This document shows, piece after piece, positions 32,329 to 41,127 of a stretch of 47,210 bases of DNA. The number at the start of each line of letters is the position of its first letter. Position 1 is the first letter of the stretch. Position numbers and translations under genes: made by a program. The DNA lies in contig JAHZEA010000017.1 in NCBI GenBank assembly GCA_019422065.1, forward strand, positions 1-47,210, written 5' to 3'. Source of the DNA: Lachnospiraceae bacterium. GTDB lineage: Bacteria; Bacillota; Clostridia; Lachnospirales; Anaerotignaceae. The notes beneath the pieces were generated by a model. That model saw only the letters and a program-made list of their open reading frames with translations, searched no databases and was not told the origin of the DNA.

Positions 32329-33402
32329 TTACTCCTTTCTAAGCTTAATAATTTTAGCCGCTTTGCGGCGGTTGTGGTCTTCCATTCTTGCGTAATGCCG
32401 CTTTGTTGTGTTAACATCGGCATGGCCTAAAACATCGGCTACAAGGTAAATGTCACCTGTTTCGTTGTAAAGTGTTGTGCCGTAAGTGCTCCGCAGTTTA
32501 TGTGGTGTTATTTTTTTAAGCTTTACGCTTACTGTTGAGTACTTTTTAACAAGATTTTGTACGGCTCTTGTTGTAATGCGTGTCTTTTGTGCTGAAAGGA
32601 AAAATGCTTTTTCGCTTCCGGCTTTAGGCTGTATTTCTTTGCGCTCCTCAAAGTAGTTTAAAAGAGCTTCCTGAACTTCATCTCCGAAATATAGTACTGT
32701 TTCATTTCCGCCTTTGCGAGTTACTTTAACACTGCTTGATTTAAAGTCTATGTTGTCAATGTCTATTCCAACACACTCAGAGACACGCATTCCGGTGCCA
32801 ACAAGAAGTGTTATTATGGCTAAATCCCGGTTTTTGTATTTTTCGTGGAACTGTTTTTGTTTTTCTGTAAGGTCGTTTCCGCTTTCTACCTCATCAAGAA
32901 GATTGGCTGTTTCGTCAGGTTCAAGACGTATTATTTCTTTATCATGTACTTTAGGGGTATCTACTAAAGCCGCCGGATTGGTCTTTATTTTTTGGATTTT
33001 AACGAAGTATTTATACATACTGCGTATAGCGGCCAGCTTTCGGGCGCGGCCTTTTTCGCCGTTTTGCACACTTATAAAAGAGTTTTCGCTTTCCGGCATT
33101 TCTTTTTGATAAAGTGTTATGTACTCCAAAAAAAGGTCTATGTCGGCAGTTTCTATTTTATCCAAGTCCTCAACGGTAATGGTGTTTATTTTTTTAGTAC
33201 ACAAAACCGGATTATTGTCTATTAAAAAATTGAAAAACAGCCGCAAATCGTATGCGTAGTTAATTCTGGTGCGGACAGAAGTGTTCCTTTGGCCTAAACT
33301 GCGGAAAAACTCCGACGTAAAAGGCGGAAGGGTATCTATAAGCTCCCTTAAGTGCAAAAGACCTTTATTATTCTGTTCTTCATAGTAGCTTTTATCTGGC
33401 AT
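32329..33402 (-). CDS. Tyrosine recombinase, XerC/XerD-like
   Basis: Site-specific recombinase of 357 residues. The N-terminal core-binding domain spans about residues 20-150 (SVRTRINYAYDLRLFFNFL, with LAAIRSMYKYFV). The catalytic domain has all expected residues: Arg in GTGMRVSECVG, Lys in VTRKGGNE, H-x-x-R in PHKLRSTYGT, His in LGHADVNTTKRHYA and the final Tyr nucleophile in that block. An N-terminal extension of about 20 residues and a basic tail are present. It is embedded in a housekeeping operon (ttcA before, Nudix after), with no att-like repeats or phage genes, which argues for a chromosomal Xer role and not an integrase of a mobile element. Confidence 0.9.
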   Translation of the reverse strand: MPDKSYYEEQNNKGLLHLRELIDTLPPFTSEFFRSLGQRNTSVRTRINYAYDLRLFFNFLIDNNPVLCTKKINTITVEDLDKIETADIDLFLEYITLYQKEMPESENSFISVQNGEKGRARKLAAIRSMYKYFVKIQKIKTNPAALVDTPKVHDKEIIRLEPDETANLLDEVESGNDLTEKQKQFHEKYKNRDLAIITLLVGTGMRVSECVGIDIDNIDFKSSSVKVTRKGGNETVLYFGDEVQEALLNYFEERKEIQPKAGSEKAFFLSAQKTRITTRAVQNLVKKYSTVSVKLKKITPHKLRSTYGTTLYNETGDIYLVADVLGHADVNTTKRHYARMEDHNRRKAAKIIKLRKE

Positions 33403-33408
33403 ATTTCA

Positions 33409-34128
33409 TTACTCCTTGTACCAGCCTTTAATATGCGAACGAGATATAGCACTGAAAATTTTGCCGTCTAAATTATCGTATTTTTTACCTAAATCGGCTA
33501 TCAGCTCTTTTATCTCCTGACGTTTTGTATTGCCGTTGGCAGGGCATGGATTTTTCACTATAGTAATATTGTTTTTGGATATATAGCCTTTTATTTCTTT
33601 TTCTGGAACGTACATTAAAGGACGAATTGAGTATATTTTTTTACGGTCTAAAAATGAAACAGGGGCAAATGTGTTTATTCTGGCCTCGAATATAAGTGAC
33701 ATCATAAATGTTTCTATAATGTCATCACGATTGTGGCCTAATGCTATTTTATTAAAGCCAAGCTCCTCTACCTTGTCATTTAATGCGCCTTTACGCATTT
33801 TAGCGCATAATGAGCAGGGATTGGTTTCCTTGCGTTCATTAAATATAATTTCGCCTATGTCAGTATTAACAACATGGTAATCTACATTTATTTTATCACA
33901 AAGTTCTTTCATGGCTGAAAAATCAGTCCCCTCAAAGCCAAGGGATACTGTAATTGCGCATATCTCAAACTTTTTAGGATAAAATATGCGTAAGTCGCTT
34001 AAAGCCAAAAGGAGGCATATACTGTCTTTGCCGCCTGAAAGGCCGATTGCTATTTTGTCGTTTTCTTCTATCATGGCGTAGTCCTCAACGGCGCGCCTTA
34101 CATAGCTTAAAAGTCTTTGGTGCTTCAT
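33409..34128 (-). CDS. ttcA: TtcA-family tRNA 2-thiocytidine synthase-like PP-loop protein
   Basis: ATP-pyrophosphatase of the TtcA/TilS superfamily; TtcA makes 2-thiocytidine at tRNA position 32 with a [4Fe-4S] cluster. The 239-residue product has the PP-loop IGLSGGKDSICLLLAL, the CxxC pair in NPCSLCAKMRKGAL, the ATP-site ALGHNRDDIIETF and a third Cys in IVKNPCPANG. Cys positions fit TtcA rather than TilS. A related group of unclear function exists in anaerobes, so the substrate is inferred. The ATG follows GGAGGAAATACAT. The recombinase starts seven bases after the stop, and its ribosome site lies in the last codons. Confidence 0.88.
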   Translation of the reverse strand: MKHQRLLSYVRRAVEDYAMIEENDKIAIGLSGGKDSICLLLALSDLRIFYPKKFEICAITVSLGFEGTDFSAMKELCDKINVDYHVVNTDIGEIIFNERKETNPCSLCAKMRKGALNDKVEELGFNKIALGHNRDDIIETFMMSLIFEARINTFAPVSFLDRKKIYSIRPLMYVPEKEIKGYISKNNITIVKNPCPANGNTKRQEIKELIADLGKKYDNLDGKIFSAISRSHIKGWYKE

Positions 34129-34529
34129 TATGTATTTCCTCCAAGCAGTAATTTTAAATTTATTTGGTTTACCTATTATTAGTATACATTAAAAAATCCA
34201 TGTTTAAAATACAATCTCATTACAAATGTTTTATGTACTTTTTCCCAGTGGTTGTATTAATTTACAAAAAAGTGTTTATTATTTATAAAACGGTTATAAA
34301 AGGTATAAATAATTTATTCATTAGTAACCGGCTTTTGCATATTTTGCGTTTATTCTATTGAAATTGTTTTGTGTCTAAATTATAATTATTTTTATACTAT
34401 TAATTGGTAAGAAGGGAAAAAAGCATTCCAAAATAATTTTGTATAATGGGCTTTTTTCCAAAGGGGTAATGTATATGAAGCTTTTTTTAATTTGTTTTGA
34501 ATTTTGACTTGGAAAGGGGGATTGGGGTT
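34129..34529 (+). promoter_or_regulatory. AT-rich divergent region before rel with inverted repeat
   Basis: A 400-base gap between ttcA and rel. GGAAAAAAGC (34415-34424) and GCTTTTTTCC (34450-34459) form a perfect 10-bp inverted repeat with a 25-base loop that contains TATAAT at 34442-34447. No good -35 is seen at the normal distance, so this could be an activator- or repressor-controlled promoter, or a leader hairpin. A 65-codon hydrophobic frame at 34164-34361 lacks a ribosome site and is not called. Nothing else is recognised. Confidence 0.4.
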
Positions 34530-36758
34530 ATGTCTATTGAAAATGATTTATATAAAGAACTGACTGACAGAATTATGCTGTATCACCCAACAAGGGATTT
34601 CAGCATGCTGGAAAACGCATTTAATTTTGCCTGTGGTGCTCATAAAGAGCAGAAAAGAAAATCCGGTGAACCGTATATAATCCACCCTCTTAAAGTGGCA
34701 TATATTCTGGCTGAGCTTGAAATGGATATGGAAACCATTATAGCCGGCATGCTCCATGATACTATAGAGGATACTCCGTATACTTACGCTGATATTGAAA
34801 GATATTTTGGAGAGGAAATAGCTACTTTGGTAGACGGCGTTACAAAGCTGGGCCGTCTTTCTTATTCTGTTTCGGTTTCTAAAGAAGAAATACAGGCCGA
34901 AAACTTCCGTAAAATGTTTATGGCCATGGCCAAAGATATAAGAGTACTCCTTATTAAGCTTGCCGACAGGCTTCATAACATGCGTACTTTGAATTATATG
35001 ACTGTGGCTAAGCAGAATGAAAAAGCCAAAGAAACATTAGACATTTATGCGCCTTTAGCTGACAGGCTTGGTATAGCCAAAATTAAAACCGAGCTGGAGG
35101 ATTTGTGCTTTAAATATCTCTATCCTCAGGAATATGAAGATTTGCTTGAAAAAATAGAAATGAAAAAAGAAGAATGCCTTACATATGTTAACAGTATTGT
35201 AAAAGACCTTACCGAAAAAATGAAGGAAAACAATATTGAGGGCAAGGTTTACGGCAGAAACAAGCATATGTTTAGCATATTCAAAAAAATGCGCAACCAG
35301 CATAAGACGTTCGACCAGATTTACGACCTTTTTGCCGTAAGGGCCATAGTTAACACTGTAGGCGACTGCTATGCCGTTTTGGGTATAGTGCATGATATGT
35401 ATAAGCCTATGCCGGGAAGGTTTAAGGACTATATAGCTATGCCTAAGCCTAATATGTACCAGTCGCTGCATAATACGCTTATTGGGCCTAACGGTGAGCC
35501 TTTTGAAATACAAATTAGAACATTTGAAATGCACCGTACATCTGAATACGGTATTGCGGCACACTGGAAATACAAAGAGGGCAACACCGGCCTTACAACA
35601 CAACAGGAAGAAAAGAAACTTGCGTGGTTAAGGCAAATACTTGAATGGCAGCAAAACATGAGCGACAATAAGGAGTTCATGGATACCGTAAAAACTGAGC
35701 TTAATATTTATAACGACAGGATTTATGTTTTCTCGCCTAAAGGCGATGTAATAAATCTTCCTGCCGGCTCTACACCTGTTGACTTCGCTTACATGATTCA
35801 TACGGCTATTGGAAATAAAATGGTAGGCGCAAGAGTAAACGGCAAAATAGTTACATTTGATTATCAGCTTAAAAACGGCGACAGAGTAGAGATTATAACA
35901 AGCCAGAACTCTAAAGGACCAAGTACAGACTGGCTTAATTATGTTAAAAGCTCTCAGGCCAGAACCAAAATTAACCAGTGGTTTAAAAAAGAGCTTAAAG
36001 AAGAAAATATTATTAAAGGCCGTGACCTTATAGCGGCAGACGCTAAGAAAAAGGGCTATAATTTAAACGACCTTTTAAAACCGGAATGGCTGGAAGTTGT
36101 TTGCAGACGATTTGCGGCTAAAGATTTTAACACTCTCTGTTCATCTGTTGGCTTTGGCGGAATTAAAGAAGGCCAAGTTGTAAACAGGCTTATAGAAGAA
36201 GTTAAAAAAGAAGAAAAGAAAAATCAATCCGTTGAGGATGTTATTAAAAACATGCAGGAATCTGCCCAAAAATCCCAGAGCGGCAAAAAGAAAAAAGGCA
36301 GCGGCGTAGTTGTTAAAGGCGTAGGCGATGTTTCTGTTAGATTCTCGCACTGCTGTAATCCGGTGCCGGGTGACGAGATTGTAGGATTTGTTACAAGAGG
36401 CAGAGGTGTATCCATACACCGCACAGACTGTATAAACATTATTAATTTAGATGAAATGGAGCGCCATAGGCTTATAGACGCTGAGTGGGATACCTCTTCT
36501 GAAACAACAGGAAACTTATCTTACACAGCAGAGCTTAGGCTTATTTGTGACGACAGGCTTGGTCTTGTGCTTGATGTTTCAAGAGTGCTTAATGATGAAG
36601 GAATGAGGGTTAAGGCATTAAGCGCCAGAAGCCTTAAAGACGGCACAGCGGTTTTGGATATTTCGGTTGACATTACAGGCAAGGAACAGCTTGAAAAATT
36701 ATGTACTAAATTTAACAACATTCCGGGAGTAGACGAGATTCAAAGAGTTACAGGCTGA
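34530..36758 (+). CDS. rel: Bifunctional (p)ppGpp synthetase/hydrolase Rel
   Basis: Makes and degrades the stringent-response alarmone. Domains over 742 residues: the HD hydrolase at about 30-190 with intact GMLHDTIEDT (H76, D77) and KLADRLHNMRT; the synthetase at about 220-350 with GRFKDYIAMPKPNMYQSLHN; TGS at about 395-455 (IYVFSPKGDVINLPAGSTPVDFA); a Cys-containing zinc/conserved region near 610 (FSHCCNPVPGDEIVGF); and a C-terminal ACT domain (ELRLICDDRLGLVLDVSRVL). Both active sites look complete. I start at the ATG at 34530 after AAAGGGGG. It heads the tight operon rel-dtd-MBL-hemZ. Confidence 0.96.
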   Translation: MSIENDLYKELTDRIMLYHPTRDFSMLENAFNFACGAHKEQKRKSGEPYIIHPLKVAYILAELEMDMETIIAGMLHDTIEDTPYTYADIERYFGEEIATLVDGVTKLGRLSYSVSVSKEEIQAENFRKMFMAMAKDIRVLLIKLADRLHNMRTLNYMTVAKQNEKAKETLDIYAPLADRLGIAKIKTELEDLCFKYLYPQEYEDLLEKIEMKKEECLTYVNSIVKDLTEKMKENNIEGKVYGRNKHMFSIFKKMRNQHKTFDQIYDLFAVRAIVNTVGDCYAVLGIVHDMYKPMPGRFKDYIAMPKPNMYQSLHNTLIGPNGEPFEIQIRTFEMHRTSEYGIAAHWKYKEGNTGLTTQQEEKKLAWLRQILEWQQNMSDNKEFMDTVKTELNIYNDRIYVFSPKGDVINLPAGSTPVDFAYMIHTAIGNKMVGARVNGKIVTFDYQLKNGDRVEIITSQNSKGPSTDWLNYVKSSQARTKINQWFKKELKEENIIKGRDLIAADAKKKGYNLNDLLKPEWLEVVCRRFAAKDFNTLCSSVGFGGIKEGQVVNRLIEEVKKEEKKNQSVEDVIKNMQESAQKSQSGKKKKGSGVVVKGVGDVSVRFSHCCNPVPGDEIVGFVTRGRGVSIHRTDCINIINLDEMERHRLIDAEWDTSSETTGNLSYTAELRLICDDRLGLVLDVSRVLNDEGMRVKALSARSLKDGTAVLDISVDITGKEQLEKLCTKFNNIPGVDEIQRVTG

Positions 36759-36769
36759 CGGAGGATAAA

Positions 36770-37222
36770 ATGAGAGCAGTTATACAGCGCTGTGGTTACG
36801 CCAGTGTAAATGTAGAGGGCAAAATGGTTGCCGAGATAGGCAAAGGCATACTTGTCCTTGTTGGCTTTGGGCCGCAGGATACTGAAAAAGATATTGATTA
36901 TATAATAGATAAAACAGTTAATTTAAGAATATTTTCCGATGAAAACGATAAAATGAACTTATCTGTTAAAGATGTAGGCGGCAGTATTATATTTGTGCCT
37001 AACTTTACACTTTACGGTGACGCACGCCACGGCAGGCGGCCGGGGTATTCTTACGCCGCCGAGCCTAAAAGGGCCGAGGAATTATTTGAGCTTTTAAAGG
37101 AAAAAACAAAAGATATTGAACTTAAAAAAGTGGGCTACGGCATATTTCAAGCTGACATGAAAGTTGAGCTTTTAAACGATGGGCCTATAACCATACTTTT
37201 AGACAGCTCAAAAATGTTTTAA
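36770..37222 (+). CDS. dtd: D-aminoacyl-tRNA deacylase Dtd
   Basis: Removes D-amino acids, and mischarged Gly, from tRNA. The 150-residue product matches the family along its length: MRAVIQRCGYASVNVEG, KGILVLVGFGPQDTE, LRIFSDENDKMNLSV, and the Gly-cisPro motif in NDGPITILLD. The usual SQFTLYAD-type block reads VPNFTLYGD, so the Ser-Gln pair is replaced by Pro-Asn; the Thr is kept. That departure may alter activity or reflect a lineage variant. It starts 11 bases after rel with GGAGG between, as in most clostridia. Confidence 0.94.
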   Translation: MRAVIQRCGYASVNVEGKMVAEIGKGILVLVGFGPQDTEKDIDYIIDKTVNLRIFSDENDKMNLSVKDVGGSIIFVPNFTLYGDARHGRRPGYSYAAEPKRAEELFELLKEKTKDIELKKVGYGIFQADMKVELLNDGPITILLDSSKMF

Positions 37223-37236
37223 GGAGGCGATATTTA

Positions 37237-37902
37237 ATGAAATTGCTTAAGCATGTTGTAAGAAACATGGACCAGAATGTATATATATATTTTGACGAAA
37301 ACACAAAAGAAGGCGTAATTATAGACCCCGGCGCACAGGCACAGGCTATAGCTAAAATAATAGACGAAAACGGGATTGATGTTAAGGCTATACTCCTTAC
37401 CCATGGCCACAGTGACCATATAGGCGCTGTTAATGAATTAAAAGAAAAATATAATATTCCTGTAGGCGCCCACAAATGGGAGGTACCGGTGCTTAAAGAT
37501 GAGAGCATTAATTTTTCTCTTGCTCTTACATCAAAAGCCATGGTAGTTGAGCCTGATTTAACTTTTGATGATGGTGACGAGTTTAAGTTTAATAACTGCA
37601 CATTAAAAGTAATTCACACACCGGGCCATACTCAAGGCGGTGTATGCTATTATGACAGTGCAAACGGCGTGCTTTTTTCAGGGGATACTCTTTTTTATGC
37701 TTCTGTAGGTAGAACGGATTTTCCTAACCCACCTATGGAAAATGGTATGGGCTATCCTTCGTTCGAGAATACAAGCAGGCTTTTAAGCTCTATTAAAAAC
37801 AAGCTTTTTATACTGCCTGACGAAACAACAGTTTTTCCGGGTCACGGCGGACAAAGCAGTATAGGCTTTGAGAAGAAGTTTAACCCTTTTGTAAAAGGCT
37901 GA
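37237..37902 (+). CDS. MBL-fold metallo-hydrolase, glyoxalase II-like
   Basis: A 221-residue hydrolase of the metallo-beta-lactamase fold. The dinuclear metal site is complete: THGHSDHIG, HTPGHTQGG, FSGDTLF and FPGHGGQSS. The compact form without the extra C-terminal glyoxalase II domain is typical of the YcbL-like proteins found next to dtd and rel in Firmicutes. Substrate is uncertain (hydroxyacylglutathione or another thioester). It is 14 bases downstream of dtd with AGGAGG upstream of the ATG. Confidence 0.92.
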   Translation: MKLLKHVVRNMDQNVYIYFDENTKEGVIIDPGAQAQAIAKIIDENGIDVKAILLTHGHSDHIGAVNELKEKYNIPVGAHKWEVPVLKDESINFSLALTSKAMVVEPDLTFDDGDEFKFNNCTLKVIHTPGHTQGGVCYYDSANGVLFSGDTLFYASVGRTDFPNPPMENGMGYPSFENTSRLLSSIKNKLFILPDETTVFPGHGGQSSIGFEKKFNPFVKG

Positions 37903-37906
37903 TGAT

Positions 37907-39355
37907 ATGATTAATTTTGTTTTAGAAGGCCACTCTTACGCTATGGACGTACAGACGGCTATACAGATATTTTTTCCAAACAGGCATTACTATAATGTAG
38001 ATGAAATGCCAAAAGACGGCGCGGCTGTAAAAAGTGTACTTACAAACAGCCGCGCTGAGGCGTATTTTTACCAAGACGGCCAGTTGAAATCAGAAGGCTT
38101 TGTAAACCGCAAAGAAAATGCTGACGAAAAAGAGATAAAGCATATTGTAAAAGAAGCAGTTTTTAAAGCTCTTTATTCATTTACCGGCTACATGCCTAAA
38201 TGGGGTATGATTACAGGTGTACGCCCCGCAAAGACAGCAAGTGAGCTTTCGCAATCTGGGTATAGTGACAATAAAATAATTGAATACTTTGAGAACAGGT
38301 TTTATGTATCACACCAAAAGGCGCTTTTGGCTCTTAATGTATCAAAGGCAGAAAGAGAGATACTTTTAACAAATTCGCCTTTGGATGTAAGCCTTTATAT
38401 AGGCATACCTTTTTGCCCTACAAGGTGTCTTTACTGTTCTTTTACATCTTATCCTATAGACAAGTATTCAAAAAAAGCTGATGAGTATATAAATAAGCTT
38501 GCTGAGGAGCTTAAATTTGTTTCAAATAAAATAAAAGGCCGCCGTCTTAGGTCGGTATATATAGGCGGAGGAACGCCAACGTCTTTGAATGACGGACAGT
38601 TTGCAAAGCTTATGGAAAATGTAAGTGAAATTTTTGACTTGCATAATGTTGATGAGTTTACAGTAGAGGCAGGCAGGCCGGACACCATTACAAAGGCAAA
38701 ACTTGAAGCAATGAAAAAAGCCGGTGTAAACCGTATATCAGTCAATCCACAGACTATGAACCAGAAAACATTGGATATTATAGGCCGCCGCCACAGTGTT
38801 GAAGATATTAAAAAAGCCTTTTATATGGCAAAAGAAGAAGGCTTTAATAACATAAATATGGATATTATACTGGGGCTTCCTCAGGAAAAAGCGGAAGATG
38901 TTGAAAATACCATGCGCGAGATTCAAAAACTTGCTCCCGAAAGCCTTACAGTACATACTTTGGCAGTTAAAAGAGCTTCAAGGCTTAAAGAAAATATACT
39001 TTCTTACGATTTAACAGCTGCTGAGGAAATGGAAAGAATGATTAATATTTCCTCGTACTATGCAGGCAAAATGGGTCTTGCGCCGTATTACATGTATAGA
39101 CAAAAGGCTATGCTGGGTAATTTTGAGAATGTGGGTTACTGCAAAAAAGGCATGGAAAGCATTTACAATGTGGAAATTATGGAAGAAAAGCAGACTATAA
39201 TAGCCACAGGAGCAGGAGGAGCCACAAAGCTTTATAACCCAGACAAAAACCAGCTTATTAGAGTGTTTAATGTAAAAAGCGTTGAGGATTATCTTTCAAG
39301 ATTTGATGAGATGATAGAGCGTAAAGAAACAGCGCTTGGCACCAATAAATGGTAA
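37907..39355 (+). CDS. hemZ: HemZ-type radical SAM coproporphyrinogen dehydrogenase-like protein
   Basis: A radical SAM enzyme of 482 residues. The N-terminal ~165 residues form a family-specific domain (PKWGMITGVRPAKTASEL at about residue 100). The cluster motif CPTRCLYC lies at about residue 170 (IGIPFCPTRCLYCSF), followed by YIGGGTPTSL, DEFTVEAGRPDTI, RISVNPQTMNQKTL and NMDIILGLPQE. This is the HemZ arrangement, named in Bacillus for an oxygen-independent step in heme synthesis. No other heme genes are near, so the true substrate in this anaerobe is uncertain. Only four bases separate it from the MBL gene. Confidence 0.93.
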   Translation: MINFVLEGHSYAMDVQTAIQIFFPNRHYYNVDEMPKDGAAVKSVLTNSRAEAYFYQDGQLKSEGFVNRKENADEKEIKHIVKEAVFKALYSFTGYMPKWGMITGVRPAKTASELSQSGYSDNKIIEYFENRFYVSHQKALLALNVSKAEREILLTNSPLDVSLYIGIPFCPTRCLYCSFTSYPIDKYSKKADEYINKLAEELKFVSNKIKGRRLRSVYIGGGTPTSLNDGQFAKLMENVSEIFDLHNVDEFTVEAGRPDTITKAKLEAMKKAGVNRISVNPQTMNQKTLDIIGRRHSVEDIKKAFYMAKEEGFNNINMDIILGLPQEKAEDVENTMREIQKLAPESLTVHTLAVKRASRLKENILSYDLTAAEEMERMINISSYYAGKMGLAPYYMYRQKAMLGNFENVGYCKKGMESIYNVEIMEEKQTIIATGAGGATKLYNPDKNQLIRVFNVKSVEDYLSRFDEMIERKETALGTNKW

Positions 39356-39379
39356 TTTTACTACAGTTTTGTAATGGTT

Positions 39380-39424
39380 TTAAAAGCTTATGGGTATGTA
39401 TTTAATATAATACAGCCGGCTTTT
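39380..39424 (+). terminator. Possible weak terminator after hemZ
   Basis: AAAAGC near 39380 can pair with GCTTTTT near 39418, with GTAT/ATAC inside. The stem is interrupted and the call is tentative. Confidence 0.3.
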
Positions 39425-39449
39425 TGATTAAAAAAATTTAAAAATACTA

Positions 39450-39478
39450 TTGACAAATTAAAAGTGAGTTATTAGAAT
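39450..39478 (+). promoter_or_regulatory. Promoter of the T-box-hisS transcript
   Basis: TTGACA (39450-39455), 17 bases, TAGAAT (39473-39478). Transcription should begin near 39485, giving a 300-nt leader before hisS. Confidence 0.8.
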
Positions 39479-39484
39479 ATAAAA

Positions 39485-39765
39485 CAACATTTCGATAGTT
39501 GTTTTTAATACTGATAAATACAGTGAACAAGAGGAGTAACCGGTTTCAGCCCAAAGAGAGAAAGACTTATAAGCTGAGAGGTCTTTTGGGATATGGTTCG
39601 GTGAAGGTAGCTTGGGAGTTTCCGTTTTGAAACAGGCTTTTAGCCTGAAAGTAGATTCGGGCGGGTAGCGCCGTTATACGTGTTTAAAGAGTCTTTAGTT
39701 TTGATAATTAAAGAAATTAAGGTGGTACCGCGAGCTTTCGTCCTTTGTGCGAAAGCTCTTTGTTT
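39485..39765 (+). promoter_or_regulatory. T-box riboswitch upstream of hisS
   Basis: Senses uncharged tRNA and lets transcription pass when the amino acid is short. The T-box core AAGGTGGTACCGCG lies at 39719-39732. Stem I has AGTA (39535-39538), ACCG/CGGT (39539-39542 with 39599-39602), CCCA/TGGG with an AAGAGAG bulge, and the AAAGAC/GTCTTT distal stem. The stem II region shows AAAGTAG ... GCCGTTAT (39649-39677). The terminator is GAGCTTTCG/CGAAAGCTC (39732-39758). Aligned to the usual GAA-NNN-A specifier context, the triplet reads GGT at 39606-39608. No CAC or CAT is present from 39491 to 39732, although hisS follows. Confidence 0.9.
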
Positions 39766-39783
39766 ATATTGGAGGTAATTAAT

Positions 39784-41046
39784 ATGCTGACCCACTCACC
39801 AAAGGGAACAAAAGATATTTTTGGCGATGAAATGCCGTTATGGCACAGTGTAGAAAATAAAATACGTGCTTTATGCCAAAGCTTTGGTATAGAAGAAATA
39901 CGCACACCTATTTTTGAACATACAGAGCTGTTCCTAAGAAGCGTAGGCGACACAACAGATATTGTGCAGAAAGAAATGTATACCTTTGATGACAAGGCCG
40001 GCAGAAGCATTACATTAAAGCCGGAAAGCACAGCAGGTGTTGCAAGGGCATATATTGAGCACGGTATGTTCAATAACCCGCAGCCTACAAAGCTTTACTA
40101 TATTTCACCTACATTCAGGTACGAAAATACACAGGCCGGAAGACAAAGACAGTTCCACCAGTTTGGAATTGAAATGTTTGGCTCTTACTCACCGGCTCTT
40201 GATGCCGAGGTAATTTCAGCAGCGGCGCAGCTTATGGAAAGCTTTAATATTAAAGATATAGAGCTTAGAATTAACTCATTAGGCGGACCGGAGTGCAGGG
40301 CAAAATATAACAAAGCTTTAAAAGAATTTATAGGAAGCAATTTAGACGGTCTTTGCAAGGAATGTAAATCGCGTTATGATAAAAACCCGCTTCGAGTCCT
40401 TGACTGCAAGGAGGAAGGCTGTAAAAAAATTATAGCCGGCGCGCCTTCTATATTGGACTGTTTAGGACCTGAGTGCAAAGAGCATTTTGAGACATTAAAG
40501 AGCATACTGGACAGCATGGGCATTAAATATGTGGTAGACCCTCAGATAGTAAGAGGTCTTGACTACTACACAAGAACAGTTTTTGAGTTTGTTACAACAA
40601 GTATAGGCGCTCAAAGCACGGTTTGCGGCGGCGGCAGATACGATAACCTTATAGAAGAATGCGGCGGACCAAAAACCGGCGCTGTAGGATTTGGTTTGGG
40701 TATGGAAAGGCTTATGCTTACACTTCAGGCACAAAACGGACAAAGCGAGTTTAAGCCTTACAGAGATATATTTATTGGTTCCATGGGAAATGAAGGCTTT
40801 ATTAAAAGCCAGACTTTAGTTTATAAACTAAGAAAAGCCGGTATTAAAGCCGAAGCCGATACTGTTGGCAGAAGCGTTAAAGCACAAATGAAATATGCCA
40901 ACAAAATAGGCGCAGCCTACTCCATGATACTTGGTGATGACGAGATTGCTAAAGGCACTGCACAGCTTAAGAACATGGAAAATAGTGAAGTTTCAGAAGT
41001 TGAAATAGAAAACATTGTTGATGTAATGAGTAAAATATTGAAATAA
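39784..41046 (+). CDS. hisS: Histidyl-tRNA synthetase
   Basis: Class II synthetase charging tRNA-His, 420 residues. The HisRS motifs are present: SPKGTKDIFGDE at the N terminus, motif 2 (YYISPTFRYENTQAGRQRQFHQFGIE), the His-specific RGLDYYTRTVFEF, and motif 3 (AVGFGLGMERLM). The C-terminal anticodon-binding domain begins near residue 325 (RDIFIGSMGNEGF). I start at the ATG at 39784 after GGAGGTAATTAAT; upstream in-frame codons lie inside the T-box terminator. Its leader is a T-box. ilvE follows after about 80 bases without a visible terminator. Confidence 0.96.
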   Translation: MLTHSPKGTKDIFGDEMPLWHSVENKIRALCQSFGIEEIRTPIFEHTELFLRSVGDTTDIVQKEMYTFDDKAGRSITLKPESTAGVARAYIEHGMFNNPQPTKLYYISPTFRYENTQAGRQRQFHQFGIEMFGSYSPALDAEVISAAAQLMESFNIKDIELRINSLGGPECRAKYNKALKEFIGSNLDGLCKECKSRYDKNPLRVLDCKEEGCKKIIAGAPSILDCLGPECKEHFETLKSILDSMGIKYVVDPQIVRGLDYYTRTVFEFVTTSIGAQSTVCGGGRYDNLIEECGGPKTGAVGFGLGMERLMLTLQAQNGQSEFKPYRDIFIGSMGNEGFIKSQTLVYKLRKAGIKAEADTVGRSVKAQMKYANKIGAAYSMILGDDEIAKGTAQLKNMENSEVSEVEIENIVDVMSKILK

Positions 41047-41127
41047 CCGCGCGGCAAAAACGTGGCTAATATATAAATAAAATTAAAAATACGAAAATTT
41101 TTAGGGTTAATACAGGAGGGTATAACT

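Noticed and set aside
32329..33402. Recombinase as evidence of an integrated mobile element
   Set aside because: It lies in a tight operon with ttcA and a Nudix gene, with no phage or conjugation genes and no att-like repeats seen.
34164..34361. 65-codon hydrophobic frame between ttcA and rel
   Set aside because: No ribosome site and no recognisable pattern; AT-rich DNA yields such frames by chance.
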